A stretch of DNA of 56,678 bases, from positions 1,191,684 to 1,248,361 of the forward strand of contig NZ_HF570956.1 in assembly GCF_000367525.1 (NCBI RefSeq). Reading direction: 5' to 3'. Source of the DNA: Phycicoccus elongatus Lp2. Lineage in GTDB: Bacteria; Actinomycetota; Actinomycetes; Actinomycetales; Dermatophilaceae. The translations under genes and the position numbers were made by a program. Positions 30,251 to 41,478 of the stretch are shown here, in pieces (the stretch's first letter is position 1; each line of letters opens with the position of its first letter). The notes beneath the pieces are model-generated. The model was not told the DNA's origin. It ran no database searches and worked only from the letters and a program-made list of their open reading frames with translations.

Positions 30251-32173
30251 TCACTCGTCGCGCATGTCCTTGATCGGGTTGCGGCGGATGTTGCGCAGCA
30301 GCGGGGGAGTGATGGCGATCAGCGACATGACGACGATTCCGCCGAGGATCAACCAGAGCACCGGGTTGCGGAAGCCGAGGAAACTGAAGGTGGGCTCCGG
30401 GGTGAACACGGCATACGCGAGTTGTGCCGTCTTGGTCGCGCGATCTGCGAAGAGGACGTGCACCGTCCCGGCGATGATCAGGCCCAGCGCGGCCGCAAAG
30501 ATCACGATCCGCACGGCCACCCAGACCGAATAGGTGACGTAGACCGCGGCGATGTCCGACCGCTTGGCACCGATCGCCCTGAAAACGGCCGTCTCTCGCC
30601 GCGAGTCGGCCATGACCCGCCCCATCATCGCCCAGATGATGATCGTCGCAATCGTGAAGGCGATGATCAGCAGGGTGAGGATGACCGGGCGCAACTGCCG
30701 CACGATGTCGTCGACGGTGAGGTAGTTGGTGCCATAGGCGCCGAGGCTGAACGGCATGCTCTCGCACGCAGGAGTCCAGTTCATCTGGCACGAGTTGCTC
30801 GCGACCGCGGTGCGGGCCTTCTCGACGGACGGGAAGGACGCAATGAACATGTCCTGGCTCATCGGTCCCATCCACGGGTCGTTGTTGACCGGAGCCGGGA
30901 TCGCGAAGAGGGAATCGTGGCGGAGGGTGTCGGGGAGGGAGGCCAGGGAGTCGCTGGGGATCACCGCCCCGAAGCCGTAGTTCGTCCCGACCAGAATGCT
31001 GAGGACGGCGTCGATTCCCGAATTGGCCTGTCCCGGTGACGGGAGCAGTCCGACGACCTGGAAGGTGACGAGTTCGGCGCGCGGTGCGGGTGTCGGGTTG
31101 AACTCCTGCTCGAAGGCCTTCTGGTTGTCCTGCACCTTCTTGAGTTCCGCGGTCCTGGTGTCCTTGGTGACCGTGACCTGGCCGCACGGCGTCGTGGGGA
31201 GAGCGAGTAGGAGGTCCGGCTGGACGTAGTCACGATTGCCGCGGTTCGCAGCGATCTCCTGAGCCTGGGCGCGAGCTTCCTCGATCTTGGCGCGCTCGGC
31301 ATCATTGCGGTAACAGCTGACGAAGGTGGCGCCGTTGACGGCGTCCCGCACCCCCTTGAACCAACGGACCTGGGCAGCCTGGTCCTTGGGTCGCTTGGGC
31401 AGGTCCACGGTCTTCTGGAAGACCGTGGCCGCGTCATCGGCGCTCAGGAGGACAGGCACGCCCTGAGCGGGCTCCCGGGCGTTGTTCGCGGGGGCGATGA
31501 AGGGGGCCACGAGCTCGTTCGGAACCACCGTGTACTGGCCCTGCCCGATGGCGGTCTGCATCTCCTTGGACGGCTCACCGGTCGACGTGGTCGTCAGGTC
31601 CTCGGTGCCGGCCGGGAGGAGGGTGAGCGACAGGTGACCGAGGTTCTTCGGCTCGTAGACCGTGGTTGCCCCGAGTGGGTCGACGAGGGCGCGGAAGGCC
31701 TTGGCGTCCTTCGGGGTGGCGCTGCTCGGGTGGTCCTTGCTGTAGCGCTGCCAGGCCACCGACTGGACGTTGATCTGCTTGCGGAACTCCGCGGGCACAT
31801 TGGGGTTGGTGTCCTCGGTGACCGGCTGGATTTCGCTGCGCTCGTCGTATTCGATGCCGTATCGCTTGGCGGCTGCCTTGCGTTCCGCGAGGTATGCCGC
31901 GTGATACTTCCGCACCTCGGCGATCAGGGTTGCATCGCTCGGGTTGAAGTCCACCGGGCCGTAGTAGTTCGGGGTCCCGGAGACCAGGAAGCGGCCGTCG
32001 AGGTTCTGGCGGGCGAATTCGGTCAGGCTCTTGCTCATCCCGTCGACGAGGATCGTCGCCCCGGCCATCACCCCAAAGACCAGTCCCGACACGATCGTCG
32101 TGATGATCAGCCGCAGTCGCTTGGAGCGAATCTTGGTGTGCGCCAGGGTGAGGGCATCGCGCATCCCGATCAT
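30251..32173 (-). CDS. ABC transporter permease, FtsX/MacB-like
   Basis: 640 residues. One N-terminal membrane helix (about 22-42, LIITTIVSGLVFGVMAGATI), a large extracytoplasmic domain of about 400 residues with Cys residues (SCYRNDAE, TTPCGQVT, SNSCQMNWTPAC), then three C-terminal helices including VILTLLIIAFTIATIIIWAM. This MacB/FtsX topology is used by lipoprotein-, peptide- or cell-wall-related mechanotransmission transporters. The segment MADSRRETAVFRAIGAKRSD is the coupling region typical of the family. The ATG overlaps the stop of the ATPase gene upstream (ATGA), so the pair forms one transporter. Substrate unknown. Confidence 0.9.
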   Translation of the reverse strand: MIGMRDALTLAHTKIRSKRLRLIITTIVSGLVFGVMAGATILVDGMSKSLTEFARQNLDGRFLVSGTPNYYGPVDFNPSDATLIAEVRKYHAAYLAERKAAAKRYGIEYDERSEIQPVTEDTNPNVPAEFRKQINVQSVAWQRYSKDHPSSATPKDAKAFRALVDPLGATTVYEPKNLGHLSLTLLPAGTEDLTTTSTGEPSKEMQTAIGQGQYTVVPNELVAPFIAPANNAREPAQGVPVLLSADDAATVFQKTVDLPKRPKDQAAQVRWFKGVRDAVNGATFVSCYRNDAERAKIEEARAQAQEIAANRGNRDYVQPDLLLALPTTPCGQVTVTKDTRTAELKKVQDNQKAFEQEFNPTPAPRAELVTFQVVGLLPSPGQANSGIDAVLSILVGTNYGFGAVIPSDSLASLPDTLRHDSLFAIPAPVNNDPWMGPMSQDMFIASFPSVEKARTAVASNSCQMNWTPACESMPFSLGAYGTNYLTVDDIVRQLRPVILTLLIIAFTIATIIIWAMMGRVMADSRRETAVFRAIGAKRSDIAAVYVTYSVWVAVRIVIFAAALGLIIAGTVHVLFADRATKTAQLAYAVFTPEPTFSFLGFRNPVLWLILGGIVVMSLIAITPPLLRNIRRNPIKDMRDE

Positions 32174-33036
32174 GCCGGCACCTCCTGCGGCACGATGAGT
32201 CCGTCCCTGAGGCGGATCGTCCGGTCCGCGCGCGCGGCCATCTCCTCGTCGTGGGTCACCATGACGACGGTCGTGCCGGACTCGTCGCGGATCTGCTCGA
32301 AGAGATCCATGATCGTCGCGCCGGTCACGCTGTCGAGGTTTCCGGTGGGCTCGTCGGCCAGGAGCAACTTGGGCCGGTTGAGCAGGGCACGGGCGATCGC
32401 GGCGCGCTGCATCTGACCGCCGGACATCTCGCGGGGACGGTGCTTGGCCCGTTCCGTCAGCCCCACCTCGTCGATGAGTGAGAGGGCGTGCTCACGTCGG
32501 GGCCCGCGCTTGGTGCCGGCGAACATGCCGGGCACTTCGGTGTTGGTGACCAGCTGGAGGAAGGGCTGGAGGTAGAAGAACTGGAAGACGAAGCCGATCG
32601 TGGAGTTGCGGAAGGTCGAGAGCTTGGCATCGCGCATCCTGCCGATGTCCGCCCCGTCGACGACGATGCGGCCGGCCGAGGGCTTGTCCAGGCCGCCGAT
32701 CAGCTGAAGGAGGGTCGACTTGCCCGAGCCGCTCGCCCCGACCAGGGCCACGAACTCGCCCTCGTCGATGGTCAGGCTCACGCCGTCAAGAGCCTGGATC
32801 TTCTGTCGTCCCACCGTGTAGGTCTTGCGGAGGTCGGTGACATCGATCAAGGCCCGGCCCGAGCGAGGTCGAGCCGGTCGGCGGGGTGTGGGGATCGGGG
32901 CCGTGGTTGCGGGTGTCCCGGTCCCAGCCGCCGCCCGCAGTGCGGCGATCGCCGCCTCGAGATCCCCGTCGAAACGGGCGAGGAAGTCGGCTGCGCCCGC
33001 ACTCGACGGTGCTCGTCCCGGTTCTGTCACGTCCAC
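32170..33036 (-). CDS. ABC transporter ATP-binding protein, LolD/MacB-like
   Basis: About 288 residues from the GTG at 33036; an ATG at 33060 and a GTG at 33030 also open the frame. A 60-residue Ala/Pro-rich N-terminal extension precedes the ATPase. Walker A is LVGASGSGKSTLLQ, the Q-loop is FVFQFFYLQPFLQ, the signature is MSGGQMQRAAIARAL and Walker B is LLLADEPTGNLDS followed by VMVTHDEEMA. It powers the FtsX-like permease encoded next with a 4-base overlap. A candidate operator/promoter lies at 33094-33116. Confidence 0.92.
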   Translation of the reverse strand: MDVTEPGRAPSSAGAADFLARFDGDLEAAIAALRAAAGTGTPATTAPIPTPRRPARPRSGRALIDVTDLRKTYTVGRQKIQALDGVSLTIDEGEFVALVGASGSGKSTLLQLIGGLDKPSAGRIVVDGADIGRMRDAKLSTFRNSTIGFVFQFFYLQPFLQLVTNTEVPGMFAGTKRGPRREHALSLIDEVGLTERAKHRPREMSGGQMQRAAIARALLNRPKLLLADEPTGNLDSVTGATIMDLFEQIRDESGTTVVMVTHDEEMAARADRTIRLRDGLIVPQEVPA

Positions 33037-33093
33037 GTGTCCCCCACGTCTCTCCCACATCGGTCAAACCTCGCACGCTGCTGTGGCTCGCAC

Positions 33094-33116
33094 ACTATTG
33101 CACAATGCGTAATAGT
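33094..33116. promoter_or_regulatory. AT-rich inverted repeat upstream of the ABC transporter
   Basis: ACTATT and AATAGT arms are 11 bases apart, giving a 23-bp dyad in the most AT-rich spot nearby, about 60 bases upstream of the ABC ATPase start. It resembles a TetR/PadR-type operator over a promoter. The 348 bases between the ABC ATPase start and ligA hold only this and the SGNH remnant. Confidence 0.45.
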
Positions 33117-33145
33117 TGGAGATTCGATCCGGAGAGTCTCGCCAA

Positions 33146-35551
<2,406 letters not shown>

Positions 35552-35553
<2 letters not shown>

Positions 35554-35571
35554 GCCTGAGGTCTCAGGCCT
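35552..35571. terminator. Bidirectional hairpin between ligA and phosphoesterase
   Basis: Perfect 9-bp stem (AGGCCTGAG and complement) with a 2-base centre; it overlaps both stop codons of the convergent genes. Confidence 0.6.
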
Positions 35572-36286
35572 CGACGACGGTGACCGACTCGACCCTCTCC
35601 GGGCCCAGATCGATCACCTGGAAGCCGGTCCCCGTGCCGGCGGGGGCGAAGTCCCATGCCTCCCCGGCGTGCTCGATCGCGTAGTAACTCGCGGGGCCGC
35701 CGAGGTGGTGGACGTGTCCCTCGACGAGTTCGAAGGCCTGGTGAGTATGTCCGCTCAGCAGGACGACCGGACCGATCTGGGTGTCCAGTCGGGCGGCCAG
35801 CGCGTCCTCGTCGCGGAGCACGAACCACTCGTGGCGGCTGCGGGACCGTAGCGGGTGGTGCTGGAGAACCAGCAAGGGCGTCGGGTCGGCCGGATCGATC
35901 TCATCGAGCGCCGCGACCGTCGCCGCGGCCTCGCCCTCGATCTGGTCCCGCACGTTGGTGGCGACCGCGACGACCCTCCACCCCCTGAACATGCCGGAGG
36001 GGTCGGGGAAGACCTCACGCACCGATTCGGTGAGGTCGTGGTTGCCGGGGACGACGAGCAAGGGCACGCCGGGGTATGCCGCGGTCAGACGCTCGTGGAC
36101 CGCCAGGGCCCCGACGACGGAGTAGTCATCGGTGACATCGCCGGTCAGCACGATCGCATCGAAGGGTCCGTGCTCGCGCGTCGCCGCGAGGACGGCGTCC
36201 AGACGCGCCGCCGAGTCGATCTCAGGGTGGTAGGTCGACCACTGCGGGTCGTGCAGATGGGTATCGGACAGGTGCAGCAACCGCAT
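35564..36286 (-). CDS. Metallophosphoesterase, CpdA-like
   Basis: 240 residues, complete calcineurin-like fold: LHLSDTHLH, VLTGDVTDD, VVPGNHDLTE, LQHHPLRS and LLSGHTHQAF are the five metal-ligand blocks. No signal peptide, so cytosolic. The class includes cyclic-nucleotide phosphodiesterases; the exact substrate is unknown. It is convergent with ligA and follows the GT2-GtrA gene on the same strand by 25 bases. Confidence 0.9.
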   Translation of the reverse strand: MRLLHLSDTHLHDPQWSTYHPEIDSAARLDAVLAATREHGPFDAIVLTGDVTDDYSVVGALAVHERLTAAYPGVPLLVVPGNHDLTESVREVFPDPSGMFRGWRVVAVATNVRDQIEGEAAATVAALDEIDPADPTPLLVLQHHPLRSRSRHEWFVLRDEDALAARLDTQIGPVVLLSGHTHQAFELVEGHVHHLGGPASYYAIEHAGEAWDFAPAGTGTGFQVIDLGPERVESVTVVEA

Positions 36287-36311
36287 GGGGCGAAACTAGT
36301 CGCGACCGGTG

Positions 36312-37391
36312 TCACTGCGTCGATGGTGTGAGTGTCGTCTCGGCCACGTTGACGCAGGCCCTGCCGGGTGATCCACGGTGGGGCCCGAAGATGGCCGTCC
36401 GTTGGACGACGTAACTACCCATGAAGAGGGAGAGCTCGGTGGCCACCTTGGCGATGACGAGCGAGCCGGTCACGATGACCAAACCCTCCATGAGCAGGGT
36501 GTTGGCGAGGAGGATGACCGCCGCCAGCGCGGCATACCGACATGCGGCGGCGCCCAACGGGAGTGCGCGTCCCCCGGCGAAGACGAATCGTCGGTTGAGC
36601 GCGAAGTTGATCGACCCGCTCGCCAGGCGGGCGCCGACCACGGCGACCAACACACTGCCGGTGAGGGCATGGAGGAGCGCGAGGAGGGCGACGTCGACGG
36701 CGAACCCGACGAGCGAGGACGCGGTGAAGGCGAGCAGTTGGCCCCACACGGCCAGGGAGTCCCATAGGGGGCGGAAGTGGCTCGAGGCATTGCCCTCGAG
36801 GTAGATCGTCTCGATCTCGATCTCGTCGAGGCGCAGCCCCTCGCGGGCAGTGGCCAGCAGGACGCGCAGTTCGTACTCGAAGCGGTCGCCGTCGATCGAG
36901 GTGAGCCAGGCCAGGGTGGCAGCGCGGTGACCGCGCAGGCCGGTCTGGGTGTCGTGGATGCGGGACCCGGTGGCGAGCGTGAAGGCGTGCCGGGTGAGGG
37001 CATTGCCGATGCGACTGCGCGCCGGGACGCGTCCGGTGAATCGGCGTCCGCCCAGCACCATGTCGATGTCACCGAGGGCGAGTCGGTCGGCCACTCGCAC
37101 GATGTCGGCAACAGCGTGCTGGCCATCACTGTCGGCGCAGACGACATCGGCGCCGGGATGGGTGGCGGCGATGTGGGCGAACCCGGTCTTGAGGGCGGCA
37201 CCCTTCCCCCGGTTGACGCGATGGGTGAGGACGGTGGCCCCGGCCATGGCGACCTTGGCAAAGAGGTCGGCGTATGCCGCGCCGCTCCCGTCGTCCACGA
37301 CGACCACCGGGTCGTCGGTCGCTGCGACGAGTGCGTCGACGAGCACCAGGAGGCGGGTGTCGGGCTCGTAGGACGGGACGAGGATGACCAT
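36312..37391 (-). CDS. Glycosyltransferase family 2 fused to GtrA-like membrane domain
   Basis: 359 residues. The N-terminal GT2 domain (1-210) shows ILVPSYEPD, VVVDDGSG, RGKGAALKTGF and the DxD-like CADSDGQH, then HDTQTGLRG, as in dolichol/undecaprenyl-phosphate sugar synthases. The C-terminal half has four hydrophobic helices with INFALNRRFVF, typical of GtrA, which flips the lipid-linked sugar. The fusion thus both makes and translocates an undecaprenyl-phosphate sugar for surface glycan decoration (inference from family). It lies 9 bases after the phosphodiester glycosidase stop, on the same strand. Confidence 0.9.
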   Translation of the reverse strand: MVILVPSYEPDTRLLVLVDALVAATDDPVVVVDDGSGAAYADLFAKVAMAGATVLTHRVNRGKGAALKTGFAHIAATHPGADVVCADSDGQHAVADIVRVADRLALGDIDMVLGGRRFTGRVPARSRIGNALTRHAFTLATGSRIHDTQTGLRGHRAATLAWLTSIDGDRFEYELRVLLATAREGLRLDEIEIETIYLEGNASSHFRPLWDSLAVWGQLLAFTASSLVGFAVDVALLALLHALTGSVLVAVVGARLASGSINFALNRRFVFAGGRALPLGAAACRYAALAAVILLANTLLMEGLVIVTGSLVIAKVATELSLFMGSYVVQRTAIFGPHRGSPGRACVNVAETTLTPSTQ

Positions 37392-37400
37392 GGCCGAGCC

Positions 37401-38399
37401 TCAGCCTGCGATGTAGATGATGTCGGAGGTCCCGCGTTCCTGGCCCTTGCCCAGCGGGTTGTTGACCAGGGTGCCGTCCAGGACCATCGTCGTCGAGCCG
37501 CCGCCGTCGAGGTTGTAGGCGGTCTGGGCCCCGAGGCCGGCGAAGATCTGGGCGAACTCGGTCATCGTCACGCCCTTGCTGTAGCCGCTGCTGCGGCCGT
37601 CGACGGCGACGAAGACGAGGTGGTTCTCAGCGATGACGCCGATGCCGGTGCGGGGCTGGTTGCCCTGGATCGAGTGGTTGCCGACGTTGGTGTCGACCTC
37701 GACGGAGTCGATGCCCGAGACGACCTTGCCACCATCGACGATGCCGGGCCCGAATGACCAGGTCTGCCAGACACCCGCGTCGAGGAGGGCTTGGGCGGTT
37801 GTCGTCGTCTCGTCGTAGAGCTTCAGGGAGCCGTCGCTGTAGAAGGCCAGCCCTTGGCGTGCGCCCTTGTCGCGGAAAGCCACGCCGTTGCGGATGACGA
37901 TTCCGGTGTCACGGAAGCCGTAGTAGTCGCCGTTGATGGCGAACTTGGCACCGACCTGCGCGGCAATGACCGACGGATTGGCGACGATGTTCTCGCCGAA
38001 CTGGTCGTTGGCGAAGGCGGACCGCAGGATCGTCGCGTCACTGATGGTGACATCGGCGACGTAATAGGTCACGGTGCTGGTCCCGCTGCCGGTGACCACC
38101 TTGTCGATGGTGATCGTCGCGGTGTCCGAGGTGTAACCGTTGCTGGTCGTCGTTCCGGTCGTGCTGGCCGCCGCCTGCCGGACGGTGGAGGAGGACATCG
38201 AGCTGGTGTTGCTCACCTCGACGTGGTCGATGACGTAGCGGTTGAGGGCCCAACCGGTCCCCCCGCTGACCACGAAGAGGCCGGCCAGGCCGCCGCCGAG
38301 AAGTGCGCGGCGGGTCATCGGGCGCTTGGGGGTGGCGCTCTGCTCGAGACCGGTGGTCGTCTGCTGTTGGGGTGCTTGGGGCGGTGTGATCGTCGTCAT
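37401..38399 (-). CDS. Phosphodiester glycosidase (NAGPA domain) protein, membrane-anchored
   Basis: 332 residues from the ATG at 38399; no strong Shine-Dalgarno, so the start is provisional. RRALLGGGLAGLFVVSGGTG gives a twin-arginine-like signal or anchor at about 28-47. The C-terminal NAGPA-type domain (about 110-332) includes KFAINGDYYGF, VFVAVDGRS, MTEFAQIFAGLGAQTAYNLD and LDGGGSTTMV. Such domains cleave sugar-phosphodiester links, e.g. in teichoic-acid-like polymers or exopolysaccharide. It probably acts outside the cell. Directly precedes the GT2-GtrA gene. Confidence 0.88.
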   Translation of the reverse strand: MTTITPPQAPQQQTTTGLEQSATPKRPMTRRALLGGGLAGLFVVSGGTGWALNRYVIDHVEVSNTSSMSSSTVRQAAASTTGTTTSNGYTSDTATITIDKVVTGSGTSTVTYYVADVTISDATILRSAFANDQFGENIVANPSVIAAQVGAKFAINGDYYGFRDTGIVIRNGVAFRDKGARQGLAFYSDGSLKLYDETTTTAQALLDAGVWQTWSFGPGIVDGGKVVSGIDSVEVDTNVGNHSIQGNQPRTGIGVIAENHLVFVAVDGRSSGYSKGVTMTEFAQIFAGLGAQTAYNLDGGGSTTMVLDGTLVNNPLGKGQERGTSDIIYIAG

Positions 38400-38450
38400 G
38401 GATAGAGTCAAGGAGGCCGCATTGTGCTCTCCCTGTGCGTGATCCGTGAC

Positions 38451-38480
38451 TGCGACATGGACTGTGACATGGACTGTGAC
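38451..38480. repeat. Tandem 12-bp repeat (2.5 copies)
   Basis: TGYGACATGGAC repeats twice and a half, 52 bases upstream of the phosphodiester glycosidase start. Could be a regulatory direct repeat or neutral slippage product. Confidence 0.5.
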
Positions 38481-38491
38481 AGCACGCGAAC

Positions 38492-38528
38492 ATGCCGTGG
38501 GGCCGGCTGGTGGCCGGCCCCACGGCAT
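38492..38528. terminator. Hairpin with embedded CGGCATAC octamer, after the lipoprotein gene
   Basis: 16-bp perfect stem (ATGCCGTGGGGCCGGC and complement) with the loop TGGTG, 18 bases beyond the lipoprotein stop on the minus strand. Its outer edge forms the CGGCATAC octamer at 38523-38530. Likely ends the DUF4956-VTC-lipoprotein operon. Confidence 0.75.
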
Positions 38529-38546
38529 ACGGGAATGGAGGTGTCT

Positions 38547-39977
38547 CTAGCCGCGTGGACCCCCGCCCATGCCGCCGCCGGTGGCCTGGCCCGCTGTCAC
38601 CGTCGCGGTCGTCGAGCCGTTCACCGTGACGGTGTAGGACTGCCCCGAGACGATGTGGTCGCTCGCGACAACGACGTTGGCGACCGCCTTGACGGTCGTG
38701 TAGGTCGCGATGACGGTGTCACCGCTGCGCACCTCGATGGTCGCGCCCGCCGGGGCCGACACATTGGCCTGGACGTAGTTGCCGGAATCCGGGGCCTCGG
38801 CCATCCCGGCGCTGCCGGCCGCGATCAGCGTGCCGCCGGTGTAGGTGATGCCCGCGTTGGAATCCAACGATCCGTTGCCATTTCCGGTGGGCCCGGCGAC
38901 GGTCGTGGTGCCGCCGCTGATCGTGATGGAGCCATTGCTGTCCAGGCCGTCGCCGCCCGCGTTGACGGTGAGGGTGCCGCCGCTGATGAGCAGCGACGAG
39001 CCGTCGTCCGCCATGCCGCCACCCCCACCACCACCACTGGTGGAGCCGGTGCCCGACGAGGCGTTGACACCGTCGTCGCTGCTCGTGACCGAGGTGCTCC
39101 CACCGGCGATCGTGATCGTGTGCCCCTCCAGACCCTCGCTGGATTTGGCGATCGTGACCGTGCCGCCGGTGATGGCCAGGTCACCTTCGGCGTGGGCGCC
39201 GTCGTCGCCGGCATTGACCGTGACGGTGCCGCCGGAGATGACGATGTCGCCGTACTGCGCGTCGGTCTCATTGGTGGACTTGAGGCCATCCTGGGCCGAG
39301 GTGACGTCGAGCGTGCCGTCCTGGATCACCAGGTAGTCCTTGCCCCGGATGCCGTCGTCGGCGGCCTTGACCGTGATGGTCCCGCCGAGGATGACCAGTC
39401 CGTCCTTGGAGGCGATCCCGTCGGCGGTGTTGCCGGTGACGATGAGCGAGCCGGTGCCGCCGATGGTGAGGTCGGCCATCGAGAAGAGGGCAGCATCCGC
39501 TGCGTCCTCGCCGCTGGTGTCGTAGCCGGACCCGTCGGTCAACGAGTTGCTCGTCCCCTCGGCGAGCACGACGACGACCTCGTCGGCGGCACGCACGTCG
39601 ATCGCCGCGCCGGACGAGTTCGTGATGGAGGCGTTCGACAGGACGATCCGCACCTTGCCCTCTGCGGAGCAGTTGACGATGACCTGGCCGTTGCTCAGTG
39701 TCCCGGTGAGGATGTAGGTGCCCGGCTCGGTGATCTCGACGTTGCCCGATCCGAGCGCGATGGCCTTGGCGGTCGACGCGTCGTAGTCGACGTCATCGGC
39801 CTGGGCATGGATCGTGTAGCTGCCGTCGGTGGCGGTCGTCGCGACCGCACTCGACGTCGTGCCGGAGGAGGTCGTCGCTCCGACGTCGGCGATCGAACCC
39901 AGGCTGGTGCCGCAGGCGGCGAGGGCCAGGGCTGCGGACAGGGCCACCAGGCCCTTGGCGATGCGGTTGGTCTTCAT
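38547..39977 (-). CDS. Carbohydrate-binding (DUF4353) lipoprotein
   Basis: 476 residues. Signal peptide with lipobox LALAACG (about residues 18-24), so anchored to the membrane outer face. The body is a repetitive beta-helix of short units such as ISGGTVTVNAGDDGAH, ITGGTVTIAKSSEG and ISGGTLTVNAGGDGLD, the pattern of DUF4353 carbohydrate-binding proteins. A Gly run (TSGGGGGGGMADD) and a Gly-rich tail GGGMGGGPRG flank it. The gene is the third in an operon with DUF4956 and VTC genes, 17 bases after the VTC stop. This lipoprotein commonly accompanies VTC and CotH proteins; its ligand is unknown. Confidence 0.88.
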   Translation of the reverse strand: MKTNRIAKGLVALSAALALAACGTSLGSIADVGATTSSGTTSSAVATTATDGSYTIHAQADDVDYDASTAKAIALGSGNVEITEPGTYILTGTLSNGQVIVNCSAEGKVRIVLSNASITNSSGAAIDVRAADEVVVVLAEGTSNSLTDGSGYDTSGEDAADAALFSMADLTIGGTGSLIVTGNTADGIASKDGLVILGGTITVKAADDGIRGKDYLVIQDGTLDVTSAQDGLKSTNETDAQYGDIVISGGTVTVNAGDDGAHAEGDLAITGGTVTIAKSSEGLEGHTITIAGGSTSVTSSDDGVNASSGTGSTSGGGGGGGMADDGSSLLISGGTLTVNAGGDGLDSNGSITISGGTTTVAGPTGNGNGSLDSNAGITYTGGTLIAAGSAGMAEAPDSGNYVQANVSAPAGATIEVRSGDTVIATYTTVKAVANVVVASDHIVSGQSYTVTVNGSTTATVTAGQATGGGMGGGPRG

Positions 39978-39994
39978 GGTGTCGTCCTTTGGGG

Positions 39995-40804
39995 TCAGCT
40001 CGCGTGGGCGAGCAGCGGGTTGGTGAGGGTGCGGTGCCACTTCAGGTGGGGGAGGTCGGCGTGGGTGGTGACCATCCCGGCTCCGTACTTGCTGATCTGC
40101 ATCGGTCGATGCCCCAGTCGCCAGAGCGCGCGGTCGACCGCCGTCGGGGTGGAGCCGGCTTTCGTCTCGACGACCGCGACCTTCTCGACGAAGGCGCGGA
40201 TGCCGTCCTGGGCGGTCCAGCGCACATCGGTGTCGACGGTGGTCCGGTGACCGGCGGAGAGGAAGGCCAGGGTGCTGCGTCGATAGGTCACCTCGAGGGT
40301 GGGATGCAGGTCGCGCGGGTCCAGGTCGGGTATGCCGTGCGCCGCCAAGGTGGTGGCGACGAACTTCTGCCCGGCCGGGTCGAGGCCGCCGTGGACGGGG
40401 TGGGGGAGGGACTGCCTCTCCTTGACCGTGGTCCCTCGGGCGCCACGTGTCTTGACCTCGAGGAAGTGCAGGTCGCTGTCGAGATAACTCCTCGCGCGCA
40501 CCTTGAAGCGGCGTCGACGACGTCGACCCCCGTCATGGAAGGAGCGCAGGTCAGGAGTGTCGAAGTAGATCGAGGAGTAGCCGAAGGTGCGGCGACCGTC
40601 GATATCGAGGGCGACCGCCTCGTGTGCGGTCGAGCTGAACACGGCGTCGAGATCGTCAGCCGGGATGACGTACTTGCGGTCGATCCGGGTCATCCGGCCC
40701 GCCTGCGCGGCCAAGGTCTCGAGACTGACCGACGACAACTCGGCCAGCGCCGCGGCATACGAAGGGGTCGTGGGGTGCAGCGGCGGCACCAGGGTCAGGC
40801 TCAT
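39995..40804 (-). CDS. VTC-domain polyphosphate polymerase-like protein
   Basis: 269 residues, soluble. The VTC tunnel fold is indicated by RIDRKYVIPADDL, FGYSSIYFDTPDLRSF, RRRRRRFKVRARSYLDSD, HFLEVKTRGARG, VVETKAGS and RALWRLGHRPMQISKYGAG: the basic residues lining the polyphosphate tunnel and the acidic Glu-x-Lys strand are present. Eukaryotic VTC4 makes polyphosphate from ATP; bacterial homologues are less defined. The ATG overlaps the DUF4956 stop (ATGA). No SPX domain is present. Confidence 0.92.
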   Translation of the reverse strand: MSLTLVPPLHPTTPSYAAALAELSSVSLETLAAQAGRMTRIDRKYVIPADDLDAVFSSTAHEAVALDIDGRRTFGYSSIYFDTPDLRSFHDGGRRRRRRFKVRARSYLDSDLHFLEVKTRGARGTTVKERQSLPHPVHGGLDPAGQKFVATTLAAHGIPDLDPRDLHPTLEVTYRRSTLAFLSAGHRTTVDTDVRWTAQDGIRAFVEKVAVVETKAGSTPTAVDRALWRLGHRPMQISKYGAGMVTTHADLPHLKWHRTLTNPLLAHAS

Positions 40805-41382
40805 GATCCGACTCGCGCCGTCTGGGCGATGGTCGCGCGAGTGGCGGCGTCGGCGCGGCTGGTGACTGTCACCAAGGTGGTGTCGTTGACCAGGTCCGTC
40901 CGGCGCACGGTCACGTCGGTGACCTCGTGGCCGAGGAGGAGTTCCACGTGCGCTCGCAGTGTGGCCCGGTCGACGATCGCGCGGTCGACGAGCAGGTCCT
41001 GCCGGACCGTCCGGCGCGAGACCATCGGGTGGTCACCGACGTACACGGCAACCAGGACCAGTGCCATGAGAGCCATGGCGAGGGCCGGCATTCCCACGCC
41101 GATGCCGCCGATGAGGCCCAGGGCGAGGGCCGCGAAGTAGTGCGCCACCTCGGTCTGGTTCAGTTCCTCGGACCGCAGCCGGATGATCGACAGGACGCCG
41201 AACAGGCCCAGTCCCAACCCGACGGAGGCCGTCATCGTCGACAAGGCCGCCGCAACGGCGAGGACGCCGACGTTGACGCCGAGGTAGGCGACCACGAGGT
41301 CGCGGCGGTGGTGGCGCGAGAGGAACAGGGCGATGAGGACGGCGATCGCGGCCAGGTCGGCGGCGATGAGAACGAGGGACAT
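40801..41382 (-). CDS. DUF4956 membrane protein
   Basis: 193 residues. Four hydrophobic helices in the first 125 residues (LVLIAADLAAIAVLIALFLS; VVAYLGVNVGVLAVAAALST; GLGLFGVLSIIRLRSEE; ALMALVLVAVYVG) and a soluble C-terminal domain. The motif IIRLRSEELNQTEVAHYFAA is diagnostic. It is first in the operon with the VTC gene and lipoprotein and may couple the VTC protein to the membrane (inference). Confidence 0.92.
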   Translation of the reverse strand: MSLVLIAADLAAIAVLIALFLSRHHRRDLVVAYLGVNVGVLAVAAALSTMTASVGLGLGLFGVLSIIRLRSEELNQTEVAHYFAALALGLIGGIGVGMPALAMALMALVLVAVYVGDHPMVSRRTVRQDLLVDRAIVDRATLRAHVELLLGHEVTDVTVRRTDLVNDTTLVTVTSRADAATRATIAQTARVGS

Positions 41383-41478
41383 GAGGTGCTCCTGGAGGTC
41401 AGTTCGTGGATGACCTCCATTGAGCCGGTGACTCTTGTCCGGCGTCCTTGATGTCCCTGTGGGCCTCCTGTGCGGTGC

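Noticed and set aside
38424-40250. 608-residue plus-strand open frame opposite the DUF4353 lipoprotein
   Set aside because: Shadow of a repetitive GC-rich gene with a clear lipobox on the minus strand.
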